From: Pseudomonas petrae
Lineage (GTDB): Bacteria > Pseudomonadota > Gammaproteobacteria > Pseudomonadales > Pseudomonadaceae
DNA: 64,000 nucleotides
Reading direction: 5' to 3'
Assembly (NCBI RefSeq): GCF_021728295.1
Contig: NZ_JAKJXE010000013.1
Coordinates: 62,001-126,000 of the forward strand
The position numbers and the translations under genes were made by a program. Position 1 is the first letter of the stretch, and each line of letters begins with the position of its first letter. The notes under the pieces were generated by a model. It worked only from the letters and a program-made list of their open reading frames with translations, ran no database searches and was not told the origin of the DNA. Shown here piece by piece: positions 17,003 through 25,422 of this stretch.

Positions 17003-17584
17003 TCATGTGTGCGCCGATTGCCCCACGAGCCCACGACGCAGACTGTCCCAGTCGATGTCGAACGCGCCGTTGGCATCGCTCAGGCGCAGGGTCTGCGGCG
17101 CCAGCGTCGGGTCACCCTTGAGCTGCCAGTGATCGGTGAATCGACTGGCCGACAACCACTCGCCGAGGCTGTCGAGCATGGCCGGATGAGCGCTGAGCAC
17201 GGCCCTGGTTTCGACGGTCTGGCCGGCGGCGAGATTCCTCATCAGCGCGCGGCTGCGCTCGGCGAGGCTGGTCTGGTCGAGCAACTCGGCCAGCGCCTCA
17301 TTGAGCAAGGCTTCCACGGCCTCCATGGATTCCTCGGCCAACGCCAGTCGTTGCTGCTCCAGTTGCTGCAGAAAACCGTTGGCGCTGTCCCAGAATTGCG
17401 CCAGCGCCTGATCCTTTTCGTGCTGCGCCTGGGCGTGGGCAGCGGCCAGAATTTGCTCAGCTTCTATGCGGGCGTTGTCCAGCACCTCAGCGGCGAGCAC
17501 GGTACCGGCCAAGTCTTCGCGACGCAGGATGTCGGTGACCAGCACGGCGGATGAAGACAACACGAGACGACGCTTGGCGAGCAT
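17003..17584 (-). CDS. hrpE: HrpE, ATPase stator/regulator (SctL, FliH/YscL family)
   Basis: A 193-residue protein with a long Ala/Glu/Gln-rich coiled coil (ARIEAEQILAAAHAQAQHEK at about residues 38-57) and a C-terminal globular domain, as in SctL/FliH. It links the HrcN ATPase to the HrcQ sorting platform. It is the last gene of the hrpA operon, 37 bases after hrpD. Confidence 0.94.
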   Translation of the reverse strand: MLAKRRLVLSSSAVLVTDILRREDLAGTVLAAEVLDNARIEAEQILAAAHAQAQHEKDQALAQFWDSANGFLQQLEQQRLALAEESMEAVEALLNEALAELLDQTSLAERSRALMRNLAAGQTVETRAVLSAHPAMLDSLGEWLSASRFTDHWQLKGDPTLAPQTLRLSDANGAFDIDWDSLRRGLVGQSAHT

Positions 17585-17621
17585 GTTCAGCTCCTGAAGG
17601 ACAATGAGGTAACCGCAATCA

Positions 17622-18164
17622 TCAAGGCGTCGTCACCCGCCATAACACCGAGTGCCACAGGGTTTGCAGCTTGTTTTCGGGCAGCTCGGCACACTGCGGC
17701 GGAAAGGCAGCCGGCGCCCAGGACAGGCGCAGCCGCGACCAGCAAGGCTCGCCCGCCCACGCCGCAAGCAGTACGCGCGAATCGTTCACCGAAGCGTCCA
17801 GCCATAAGCCGGGCCGCAGCGCCTTGGCCACCGCGCGGCACCAGGGCTCATGCACATGCCCGGCGTCGTCAGCGGTCGCCTGCCCGCCCTGGCCAAAGCA
17901 GATTCGGCCGGCCAACGACAGCGCCCGTTGCTGCTGGGCATCATCCAGTTGCAGCCATTGCATCAGCGAATCAACGGGCGGTGGCGGTTGGCTCGGGACC
18001 ACGCCGACGCTCTGCAGAAAGACAGTGTGGCGGGTGCCCAGCAGCTCGGCGCAATCCTCGCGGGTCACGCCGCAATGGTCGGCAAACACGTCGATCCAGT
18101 CGGCATGCGCCCATTCCCATGGCGCACACCACCAGCGAATCCAGTGCTCCTCGGCGCTGAGCAT
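17622..18164 (-). CDS. hrpD: HrpD, sorting platform adaptor (SctK)
   Basis: A 180-residue soluble protein rich in Trp (MLSAEEHWIRWWCAPWEWAHADW). It occupies the hrpD/SctK slot between hrcJ and hrpE; SctK proteins join the inner-membrane ring to the cytoplasmic sorting platform. Its start overlaps the hrcJ stop by one base. The family diverges quickly, so position carries most of the weight. Confidence 0.9.
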   Translation of the reverse strand: MLSAEEHWIRWWCAPWEWAHADWIDVFADHCGVTREDCAELLGTRHTVFLQSVGVVPSQPPPPVDSLMQWLQLDDAQQQRALSLAGRICFGQGGQATADDAGHVHEPWCRAVAKALRPGLWLDASVNDSRVLLAAWAGEPCWSRLRLSWAPAAFPPQCAELPENKLQTLWHSVLWRVTTP

Positions 18165-18967
18165 TACGCCCGCACCGGCATGCTCGTCCGTGCACCGCGG
18201 CGCAGGCCGATGCGTTGCAACAGCGCACTGCGCCAGTCACCGCGCAGGATCAACACAATCAAGGCAATCAGCAGCAGCGCGGCAAACGGCGCGAGCCACA
18301 GCATGCGATTCCAGAAGTCGAGGTTGGCGCTGTCGACCAGAAACGGCCCGAAATTCACCAGCCGTTCGGTGTCCTGAAATTCCGCCGCCGGCACGAACAC
18401 GATGGCGAATTTCTTCGAATCCAGGGGCTCGCCGGACATGCCGGGAATGCTGCTGGCGACCATTTGCTGAATGCGCCCGCGCACGCTGTCGGGGTCGAGG
18501 GCCGAGGTGTGTTTGATGAACACCGCCGCCGACGCAGGCTGCACCGGCTCGCCCGGCGCGATGCGTTCGGGCAGCACGACATGCACGCGGGCGACGATCA
18601 CGCCGTCGATCTGCGACAGCGTCGCCTCCAACTCCTGGGACAAGGCGTAGATGTACCGGGCGCGCTCTTCCAGCGGCGTGGAAATCACCCCTTCCTTCTT
18701 GAAGATTTCGCCCAGGCTGGTGCGCGAACGACGCGGCAGGCCGGCGGCATCGAGGATCCGCACCGCGCGATTGATCTCGGCGGTCGGCACGCTGATGACC
18801 ACGCCGGTCTTCTCGCTGCGCTTGCGCGCGTCGATGTGCTGGTCGGCGAGGCTGGCGATCACGTCATTGGAATCCTGCTCGGACATCCCGGTGAACAGGT
18901 CCGTGTCATCGCTGCACCCGCTGAGCAGCAGCATCAGGCAGATCAGTCCCGCAGTCAGGTAGTTCAC
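18164..18967 (-). CDS. hrcJ: HrcJ, inner MS-ring lipoprotein (SctJ, YscJ family)
   Basis: A 267-residue lipoprotein. The signal sequence ends in the lipobox LSGC with acylated Cys18; the YscJ/FliF ring-building domain follows (DIDLFTGMS-type region, LPRRSRTSLGEIFKKEG), and a C-terminal transmembrane helix lies near residues 219-240 (LWLAPFAALLLIALIVLIL). It forms the inner ring of the basal body with HrpQ. It starts ten bases after the hrpB stop. Confidence 0.97.
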   Translation of the reverse strand: MNYLTAGLICLMLLLSGCSDDTDLFTGMSEQDSNDVIASLADQHIDARKRSEKTGVVISVPTAEINRAVRILDAAGLPRRSRTSLGEIFKKEGVISTPLEERARYIYALSQELEATLSQIDGVIVARVHVVLPERIAPGEPVQPASAAVFIKHTSALDPDSVRGRIQQMVASSIPGMSGEPLDSKKFAIVFVPAAEFQDTERLVNFGPFLVDSANLDFWNRMLWLAPFAALLLIALIVLILRGDWRSALLQRIGLRRGARTSMPVRA

Positions 18968-18976
18968 GTCATGCCT

Positions 18977-19351
18977 CTACTGCAGGTTGGTCAGTTTGTC
19001 GAGGGCCTGGGCGCTCTTGCTGACGACTTTGGTGGTCAGCGCCATCTGCAGCGAGTACTGCGACAGCGACCGGCTCATCTGGGAAATTTCCAGCGGGTCG
19101 TCGGTGGTGGACGCCCGTTTCATCTTGCGCGCCGCTTGCTGCGACAGCTTGTCGGTGGCGCCAAGACGGTCCGACAGCGCGCTGGCGATCTGTTCGGACA
19201 AATGGCTCTGCTGCATCGACAGCTCGGGGCGCATGGCGGCGTTGAACAGATCGACGTCCGCCTGCGAAGGCCCGCTGACCAATCCCTGATCCAGGCGCGG
19301 CTCAAGATCGGTGGACGGCGATTTGAGTTGGTTGACATTGGAAAGGGTCAC
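18977..19351 (-). CDS. hrpB: HrpB, inner rod protein (SctI)
   Basis: A 124-residue helical, secreted component in the hrpB/SctI slot between hrpZ and hrcJ, with the conserved C-terminal amphipathic helix (ALTTKVVSKSAQALDKLTNL). It builds the rod that anchors the Hrp pilus in the basal body. Start MTLSNVNQLKSPSTD, 41 bases after the hrpZ stop. Confidence 0.93.
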   Translation of the reverse strand: MTLSNVNQLKSPSTDLEPRLDQGLVSGPSQADVDLFNAAMRPELSMQQSHLSEQIASALSDRLGATDKLSQQAARKMKRASTTDDPLEISQMSRSLSQYSLQMALTTKVVSKSAQALDKLTNLQ

Positions 19352-19392
19352 GGCGGTTCTCCGGCAGACGGTGTCGAGGGGCGCGGCTGGGT

Positions 19393-20448
19393 TCAGGACA
19401 GGCTGTTGCTGTTGCTGCTGCCGCCGCCCACCAATGCCGAGACAAGGGCGGAAGCAGCTTGGACCAGCATGTTTTGCTGATCGTGTTGGGCGAATGGGTT
19501 CTGCCCCCCTGCGCCATTGACGCCGGCACCGTTCTGTTCAGCCTCCAGCCCTTTCTTGATCAGGCCGCTGAGCAGTTGCCCCAGGTCCTGGGTCACGCTG
19601 TTGCCGGCACCACCCGACTGGGACGCATCGTTCACTGGCGTGCCGAGGCCGCCGCCGACGCTGGCATTGACGCCCTTCTGCAGCAGGTCACCCAGCAGTT
19701 GGCCGAGGTCTTGATTCAGGCTGTTCGGGGTTTGCACACCGCCGCCCGATGGATCAGTCGGTGACGGGTTGCTGAGTGGGTTACCCAGTGGCGATCCGCC
19801 GCCGGCATCACTGAGGCCGCTCTGTTGCTGATCGAGTTGACCGCCAAGAGAGTCGAGCGCAGAACGGAAGGCAGCGGTCTCTTTGCCGTCGAGGAAGTTG
19901 TCGCCCTCGGCCGTGAGTTCGTTCTTCCAGGAGCCCGAGTCCGGCGCCGGGAATTTGCCCGGATCCTGGGCCGTGCGCTGGTCCATGAATTCGGCGATTT
20001 TTTCCAGCAGTGGCATGTCGCCCTTGGAGAAGGTGGTGCCGCTGTCCTGCTTGGTCAGCAGGTCATCCAGTGAGGCTTTGGCCAGACCGTTGAGGGTCTG
20101 CGACATCAGGTCCGGCGCGCCGGCACCCGCCTGGCCTGCATCGGCGGCGGCACCAAAATTCTCGCCCAGCTTGTCTTTGATCAGGTCGCCCAGCGCAGCC
20201 TTGATCATGTCCGGATTGCCGCCGATCAGGGACGCCAACGGGTTGTTCTTCTCCATCTGCTTGCCGACCATCTGGCCCAGCGGCGATTCCTTGTCCAGGT
20301 GCCCGCCTTTGGTCAGCGCCTGAGCGAGCTGATCGATCACGTCCTTGAGCGACTGCGGGGTCTTGTCGCCGCCCAGCGCTGGCTGGGACACCACAGTGCC
20401 GATGTGCAGGTTTTGCAACGGATTGGTATTGGCATTGAGACTTAGCAT
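19393..20448 (-). CDS. hrpZ: Harpin HrpZ, secreted helper protein
   Basis: A 351-residue glycine-rich, cysteine-free, heat-stable-type harpin. It has the expected central block (GLAKASLDDLLTKQDSG, FPAPDSGSWKNELT, NFLDGKETAAFRSALDSLGG) and a Gly/Ser/Asn-rich C-terminal half with GGGLGTPVND. Harpins are exported by the T3SS, bind membranes or phosphatidic acid and aid translocation; they elicit a hypersensitive response in plants. A GGAGG site precedes ATG 20448. It is second in the hrpA operon, after the hairpin at 20472-20490. Confidence 0.95.
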   Translation of the reverse strand: MLSLNANTNPLQNLHIGTVVSQPALGGDKTPQSLKDVIDQLAQALTKGGHLDKESPLGQMVGKQMEKNNPLASLIGGNPDMIKAALGDLIKDKLGENFGAAADAGQAGAGAPDLMSQTLNGLAKASLDDLLTKQDSGTTFSKGDMPLLEKIAEFMDQRTAQDPGKFPAPDSGSWKNELTAEGDNFLDGKETAAFRSALDSLGGQLDQQQSGLSDAGGGSPLGNPLSNPSPTDPSGGGVQTPNSLNQDLGQLLGDLLQKGVNASVGGGLGTPVNDASQSGGAGNSVTQDLGQLLSGLIKKGLEAEQNGAGVNGAGGQNPFAQHDQQNMLVQAASALVSALVGGGSSNSNSLS

Positions 20449-20471
20449 GAAACCTCCATCCTCAGGTGGAT

Positions 20472-20490
20472 GCCCCCTTTTTCAGGGGGC
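20472..20490 (-). promoter_or_regulatory. Stem-loop between hrpA and hrpZ
   Basis: GCCCCC (20472-20477) and GGGGGC (20485-20490) can pair around a seven-base loop. There is no U-tract on the minus strand, so it looks like an mRNA-stabilising or attenuating hairpin rather than a full terminator. It would favour more pilin than harpin message. Confidence 0.6.
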
Positions 20491-20501
20491 GCTCGGACCG
20501 A

Positions 20502-20831
20502 TCAGTAGCTGATGCCCTTGGCGTTCTGCGCCTCGGCACTGATCGCCTTGTTGGCGCTGTCTTCCTTGCCGGAGCGGATAGCGCTGAGGACGTCGTTGGT
20601 TTGCTTGCGGATGTCGGCGTCGGTCTGCATGGCAATCAGGCGCGCCTGGCTTGCATCGGCTTTTTCGGTGGCGGCGCTTTGTGCAGCTTCTGCCTTGGAC
20701 GGGCCGGCGGCGTCAGTGATCTGGCCTTCCTGCTTAACATTGGTCACAGCGCTGGCTGCCTGCTGAGCCACTTGCCCACCCGCGTTGATAGCGCTGTTGG
20801 CGAAACCACCGACCATTGAGATTGGATTCAT
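20502..20831 (-). CDS. hrpA: HrpA, Hrp pilus subunit
   Basis: A 109-residue pilin (MNPISMVGGFANSAINAGG...) with a Gly/Ala/Asn-rich N-terminal export region and a highly helical C-terminus (EKADASQARLIAMQTDADIRK), the layout of P. syringae HrpA. It polymerises into the long extracellular conduit that crosses the plant wall. ATG 20831 follows the hrp box at 20877-20905; the longer frame to 20876 is not needed. HrpA is also reported to feed back on hrpRS expression. Confidence 0.95.
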   Translation of the reverse strand: MNPISMVGGFANSAINAGGQVAQQAASAVTNVKQEGQITDAAGPSKAEAAQSAATEKADASQARLIAMQTDADIRKQTNDVLSAIRSGKEDSANKAISAEAQNAKGISY

Positions 20832-20876
20832 GTCGAACACTCCTGAGTCATCACCAGCGAAAGTGCTTGGTGCCAA

Positions 20877-20905
20877 TGGGTGGCCCGGACCTCAGGATCG
20901 GTTCC
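20877..20905 (-). promoter_or_regulatory. hrp box for the hrpA-hrpZ operon
   Basis: The minus strand reads GGAACC (20905-20900), 16 bases, CCACCCA (20883-20877), a perfect HrpL promoter, 46 bases before the hrpA ATG. Confidence 0.94.
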
Positions 20906-21002
20906 GCGCGTGGCTCAATAAAATTCAGGATGGGCCCGGGAGCTGCGGATCTGGCTGTGTGAACGGAGGGTGTGTCGCCAGAAGCAGCGGGGTAAGAGAA
21001 GG

Positions 21003-21911
21003 TCAGACGTCGAGTTCTTTCATGCGGTGGTAGAGCGTGCGACGGGGGATGTCGAGTTCCTGGCTCACGGCATCGACGCTGTTGTTGTGGCGCTTGAGCG
21101 CGGCCTGAATCAGTGCTTTTTCGATCACCCGCAACTGCGATTTGAGGCCCGATGATTCGCCCTCCTCGCCGGCCTCGCCGCCCAGAAGCGGAAAGCCCAT
21201 GACGTGACGCTTGGCCGCTGATTTCAGTTCGCGAATATTGCCCGGCCAGTCGTGGTTGAGCAGGACATGCCGCAGCACGCCAGTAGTCTCTGGCACCGGA
21301 ATACCCGATTCCTGCGCCGCCGCCTCAGCGAAACGGGTGAACAGCGGAAGAATGCGGGCGCGCTGCTCGCGCAGCGGCGCCAGGGTAACGGTCAATACGT
21401 TCAAGCGGAAATACAGATCCCGGCGAAAGCGCCCCTGCTCGACCATCTCGTCGAGGGAGCGCTGGGCCGAGGCGATAACGCAGATATCCAGGGCAATGGG
21501 TGATGTCGAGCCGAGCCGTTCGACGGAGCGCGTTTCCAGCACCCGCAGCAGTTTGGCTTGCAGGCTCAGGGGCATGCTGTCGATCTCGTCGAGGTACAAC
21601 GTGCCGCCCTGTGCCGCTTCGATGTAGCCGACCCGCGCCCGGTCGGCGCCGGTGTAAGCGCCGCTGACCACGCCGAACAATTCGCTCTCGGCCAGGGATT
21701 CCGGAATGGCGGCGCAGTTCATGGCGACCAGCGGTCCCTTGCGCCCGGACAACGCGTGGATCCGGGTGGCGACTGTGTCCTTGCCGGTCCCGGTTTCACC
21801 CGACAAAAGCAGATCGATCCCCAACTGGCCGAGACTCCGCGCAACCACGCGCAGGTTCGGCACCTGATTGTCGTCCTCCAACTGTTCATCGCCTAACTCG
21901 TACACACTCAT
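21003..21911 (-). CDS. hrpS: HrpS, sigma-54 enhancer-binding protein
   Basis: A 302-residue AAA+ activator without a receiver domain. Walker A is GETGTGKD (residues 38-45), the sigma-54 contact loop is GAYTGAD (84-90), followed by YLDEIDSMPL and WPGNIRELK, and a C-terminal Fis-type helix-turn-helix (SVDAVSQELDIPRRTLYHRMK). It works with HrpR as a hetero-hexamer on the hrpL promoter and is held back by HrpV. ATG 21911 (MSVYELGDEQ) matches the family length; the frame to 21977 is rejected. It lies 368 bases downstream of hrpR, separated by two REP pairs. Confidence 0.96.
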   Translation of the reverse strand: MSVYELGDEQLEDDNQVPNLRVVARSLGQLGIDLLLSGETGTGKDTVATRIHALSGRKGPLVAMNCAAIPESLAESELFGVVSGAYTGADRARVGYIEAAQGGTLYLDEIDSMPLSLQAKLLRVLETRSVERLGSTSPIALDICVIASAQRSLDEMVEQGRFRRDLYFRLNVLTVTLAPLREQRARILPLFTRFAEAAAQESGIPVPETTGVLRHVLLNHDWPGNIRELKSAAKRHVMGFPLLGGEAGEEGESSGLKSQLRVIEKALIQAALKRHNNSVDAVSQELDIPRRTLYHRMKELDV

Positions 21912-22043
21912 CCACGACCTCTGGCATTTCAGGGTTACGCGACATTGGCTGCGCGAGATTGGCTGCGAGGCGTCCATTGCGAGACAGCACGCTTGATGGA
22001 ACAGGTATTTGTGGAACTGGATGGGTGGGCGGGATTCGCTTTT

Positions 22044-22244
22044 GTAGGACCGGCTTTAGCCGGGAAGGCGTCAGGCGTCACACCACACATCCGTTGTTGC
22101 TCACACTGGCCTCTTCCCGGCCAAAGCCGGTCCTACTGACCGCGAACCTGGTGGGACCGGCTTTCAGCCAGGAAAGCGTCAGGCGCTACACCACAAATCT
22201 GATGCCGCTCGCACTGGCCCCTTCCTGGCTAAAGCCGGTCCTAC
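22044..22244. repeat. Two REP pairs (BIMEs) between hrpR and hrpS
   Basis: Four REP half-sites in alternating orientation: 22044-22066, 22112-22136, 22151-22176 and 22221-22244. They form two tandem units of about 105 bp with a shared linker (GCGTCAGGCG..ACACCACA). Each pair can fold into a long hairpin in the hrpR-hrpS transcript. Nothing else is evident between 21912 and 22279. Confidence 0.92.
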
Positions 22245-22279
22245 TCAATCAACTGCATGGGCTGACACAGCCGGTCCCG

Positions 22280-23221
22280 CTAAATCACCGCCGCTTCATC
22301 CGCATCCTTCATCCCCAGCTCTTTCATCCGGTGATACAAGGTGCGTCGGGGGATTTCGAGTTCCTGCACCACCGCGTCGAGGCTGTGCTTGTGACGCTTG
22401 AGGGCGTCTTCGATGAGCATTCTTTCGATGACCCGCAGCTGAGTCTTCAGGCCGGTTTCCATATCGCGATCCGGAGACGCATCGCCGCCCAGCAGCGGGA
22501 AACCGAGCACGAAACGCTTGGCCGCCGACTTCAGCTCGCGAATGTTGCCTGGCCATGAGTGGCTGAGCAGCAGTTGCACCAGGCGATTGTCCAGCGCGGG
22601 AACCGGGCAACCGAAATCGGCGGCGACTTCCTGGGTGAACTGGTCGAACAACGGCAGGATCTGTTCGCGACGCTTGCGCAAGGCTGGCATCTGGATGGTC
22701 AGCACATTGAGCCGAAAAAACAGGTCGCGACGAAAAAGCCCTTGTTCCACGAGTTCATCCAGAGGGCGCTGTGCCGAGGCGATGACCCGAAGGTCCACCG
22801 GAATGAACGCGGTCGAACCCAATCGCTCGATGCCGCGGGTTTCCAGAATACGCAGCAGCTTGGCCTGCAGGTTCAGCGGCATGCTGTCGATCTCGTCCAG
22901 GTACAGCGTGCCGCCACAGGCCGCCTCGATGTACCCCTCCCGGGATCGGCTGACACCGGTGTAAGCGCCGTTGACCACACCGAACAGCTGACTTTCCGCC
23001 AGGGATTCCGGAATAGCCGCGCAATTCATGCCGATGAAAGAACCTGTCCGACCGGACAAGTCATGAATACGTTTGGCCAGCGTGTCTTTGCCTGTTCCTG
23101 TCTCCCCGCACAGCAGCAAATCCATACTCAGGTTTGCGGTATTCAATGCTATCTGCTGGATATCCAGCGCCACAGTTTCAGGCTGACACGGACACTCGCT
23201 TACATCGATTTCTTCTTTCAT
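22280..23221 (-). CDS. hrpR: HrpR, sigma-54 enhancer-binding protein
   Basis: A 313-residue AAA+ activator paralogous to HrpS and also without a receiver domain. Walker A is GETGTGKD; the sigma-54 loop reads GAYTGVS (residues 85-91) instead of the usual GAFTGA/D; WPGNIRELK and a C-terminal Fis-type HTH are intact. HrpR and HrpS together activate hrpL. ATG 23221 (MKEEIDVSEC) has AGAGG just upstream; the frame to 23281 is longer than the family. A 1.09-kb gene-free region lies upstream. Confidence 0.95.
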   Translation of the reverse strand: MKEEIDVSECPCQPETVALDIQQIALNTANLSMDLLLCGETGTGKDTLAKRIHDLSGRTGSFIGMNCAAIPESLAESQLFGVVNGAYTGVSRSREGYIEAACGGTLYLDEIDSMPLNLQAKLLRILETRGIERLGSTAFIPVDLRVIASAQRPLDELVEQGLFRRDLFFRLNVLTIQMPALRKRREQILPLFDQFTQEVAADFGCPVPALDNRLVQLLLSHSWPGNIRELKSAAKRFVLGFPLLGGDASPDRDMETGLKTQLRVIERMLIEDALKRHKHSLDAVVQELEIPRRTLYHRMKELGMKDADEAAVI

Positions 23222-24307
23222 CGATACCTCTCGTAGTGGGAGCAAGCGATTTATTAATACCACGCATTCCAAAGGCAGCAATAATTAAATTTAGTTCCCC
23301 GACGGGGCGAGACTTACTGCACACGCTGGACAAGGCCAGCCGTGATAGCACTTTGACTTTATTGACGGCGACAACTAATTATCTGCCAAACATTCAAACA
23401 GCTATTTAAATTTAGCCCTTGCCCCCGTCCGGACGATGACTTACGCGGGACGGCAAAGCCTGCGGTGACTAAGGCGTGCATCACAATAGCTTAACAATCA
23501 TCAGGTTATGCTCTGCCATGGTGCGCCTGGCCTCAGTCGCTCTGGTTGCACACTGTTCTGCCGTAGCCCGAAGCCTGGAACTGAATTAGTAATACTATTA
23601 TCAACCGTGTGTTGTGGTTAACGCGCCGTCCGTTTTGAATGTATTTATATCGCTCATGTTCAACGATGACAACTAACTAAGTTTTGCGCCCGACTCACCC
23701 GCCCAACACTGTAAAAACTTATATAACTCGATTCGCATCGAAAGTGACCGTTCGCGGATCGCGCAACTTGAATATCATCCATTCATTAATAACGCACTTA
23801 GTTTAAACTCGTTCGGAAAACCGACTGTTCCAACTCGGTTTTCCGAACAGGATTTACTGTACTCCGGCGTATAGGTCCAGAACCCTTGAATCTAGCGGGT
23901 CCGACTCGGCACACGTCCTAATGACGTACGCAAAATCCGAGGCAAAGGTTTGCGCAGTGCGGCTGATTTGATAATGGATCCAACTGTTGGTAGCGACGAC
24001 CGGCGACTTGTAGCGAGCAGACAGCCCACGCAAAAAGCTATGTAGGTTTCACTGTGAATGTTTCTAATTGTGTCTTCGCCGGAGGCTGGCCACGATGTAT
24101 CAGCGCTCTTACACAACGCACAAAAGTTCGGTGAGATTCTCGTTAATCGATTTAGCAAATAGGCTTGCCACAACTCATGCGGTCAGACGGAGGCAGAAAG
24201 GAGGGCGTATGCCATGTGTCCGCGCCGATACAGAGTGGGGCCACAGAGCGGCTTATTGCTGCCAAAATTAGGCCCGAAGCGGACAATCCTGCGGCTGAAG
24301 CGTGGTG
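23222..24307. other. AT-rich, gene-free region upstream of hrpR
   Basis: About 1.09 kb, visibly more AT-rich than the flanking hrp genes. It should hold the hrpR promoter. It contains a perfect 14-bp inverted repeat at 23811-23848. The only frame of note (23892-24173, minus, 93 codons) matches nothing I recognise, has no ribosome site and an unlikely composition. The region could be a decayed remnant of a gene or mobile element. Confidence 0.6.
23811..23848. repeat. Perfect 14-bp inverted repeat, 10-base loop
   Basis: GTTCGGAAAACCGA (23811-23824) and TCGGTTTTCCGAAC (23835-23848) are exact reverse complements. No T-run follows on either side, so it is not an ordinary terminator; it could be an operator or the scar of an element end. 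Confidence 0.8.
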
Positions 24308-25396
24308 TCAGGGACGCACGATCCCCGCTGACGCCGTGGCAGTACTGACTGCCAGTGCCTCGTTACCGTGCATCACGTCGTCGGTCATTTTGCCGAGGGT
24401 GGCCGAAAGGTGCTCGAACTGGTCGCGAGGCACCAGCAGGCGGGAAGGTCCGTCGGCGGTTTTTTTGCGCAGAAACGCCGGATTGAGGTTCAACAGCACC
24501 GAGCGATCGATGCCGGCACTGGCGGCGAGGCGCTCAAGGTCAACCGGTCGCGCAAGCTCCAGCACCGTGAAATACGGCGCGTTGGCCACCGGGCTGAGCT
24601 TCACGCCATAGGTCTCCGGTTCGCGCACCAGCAACGACAGCGCCAGCAGGCGCGGCACGTAATCCTGGGTTTCCTTTGGCAGGCTCAAGTGCCAATAATC
24701 GGTGGGCAGGCCTCGCCGCTGATTCGCGTCGATGGCCCGGCTCACCGTGCCCTCCCCCGCGTTATAAGCCGCCATCGCCAACAGCCAGTCACCGCCGAAC
24801 TGGCCGTGCAGACGCGTCAGGTAATCCATCGCCGCTTTGCTGGACGCCACCACGTCCCGGCGTCCGTCATACCAGGCGGTCTGACGCAGGTCGAAATCGC
24901 GCCCGGTGGCGGCCATGAACTGCCACAGCCCAGCCGCGTCACGGATCGAATTGGCTTTGGGGTTGTAGGCGCTTTCGATGATCGGCAACAAGGCCAGCTC
25001 CGCCGGCATCGCACGCTGATCGAGGGTTTCTACGATGAAGTGCAGATACGGACTGGCCCGCTGACTGGCATTGCGGATGAAGCCTGCGTTGCCCAGCAGC
25101 CAGTCGCGCTGCCGCACAATGCGCTCGTTGACGCCGTTATCGTCGGCCAGACGGAAATCCTGTCCCATCCGCTGCCAGATATCACTGCCGTCGTAGGGTT
25201 GCGCCGGCCGCGAAAAGGCCACCGGCTCAACGCTGCGATTGAGACCCGCCACCAGGCGCGGCGTGCGTTCAGTCCTCGCCTCGGGCGGGCCGTAAGACTG
25301 GCAGCCGGCACACAACATCGCGACAGTCAGTGAAGCAATGCGCATCGGTCGAGCGACACGCAAAGCGCCCGGGTACGGGCTGAAGGCAGGCGGCAT
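24308..25396 (-). CDS. hrpH: HrpL-controlled murein lytic transglycosylase (HrpH-like, MltD/SLT family)
   Basis: A 362-residue protein with a Slt domain: catalytic Glu141 in PIIESAYNPKA, then DAAGLWQFMAATG and AYNAGEG (residues 210-216), followed by a possible peptidoglycan-binding tail. It should cut murein so that the secretion apparatus or translocators can pass. A perfect hrp box lies 27 bases upstream of ATG 25396, and AGG sits nine bases before that ATG. An internal ATG at 25345 would give a lipoprotein-like signal (MRIASLTVAMLCAGC), so the true start is open. In P. syringae the equivalent gene next to hrpR starts the conserved effector locus; here avrE does not follow. Confidence 0.87.
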   Translation of the reverse strand: MPPAFSPYPGALRVARPMRIASLTVAMLCAGCQSYGPPEARTERTPRLVAGLNRSVEPVAFSRPAQPYDGSDIWQRMGQDFRLADDNGVNERIVRQRDWLLGNAGFIRNASQRASPYLHFIVETLDQRAMPAELALLPIIESAYNPKANSIRDAAGLWQFMAATGRDFDLRQTAWYDGRRDVVASSKAAMDYLTRLHGQFGGDWLLAMAAYNAGEGTVSRAIDANQRRGLPTDYWHLSLPKETQDYVPRLLALSLLVREPETYGVKLSPVANAPYFTVLELARPVDLERLAASAGIDRSVLLNLNPAFLRKKTADGPSRLLVPRDQFEHLSATLGKMTDDVMHGNEALAVSTATASAGIVRP

Positions 25397-25422
25397 TGGA
25401 GGTCATCCTGAGAGGTTTATGC

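Noticed and set aside
23892..24173. 93-codon minus-strand frame in the hrpR upstream region
   Set aside because: No ribosome site, no recognisable family and Ser/Arg-rich composition typical of non-coding DNA; kept only as part of the gap description.
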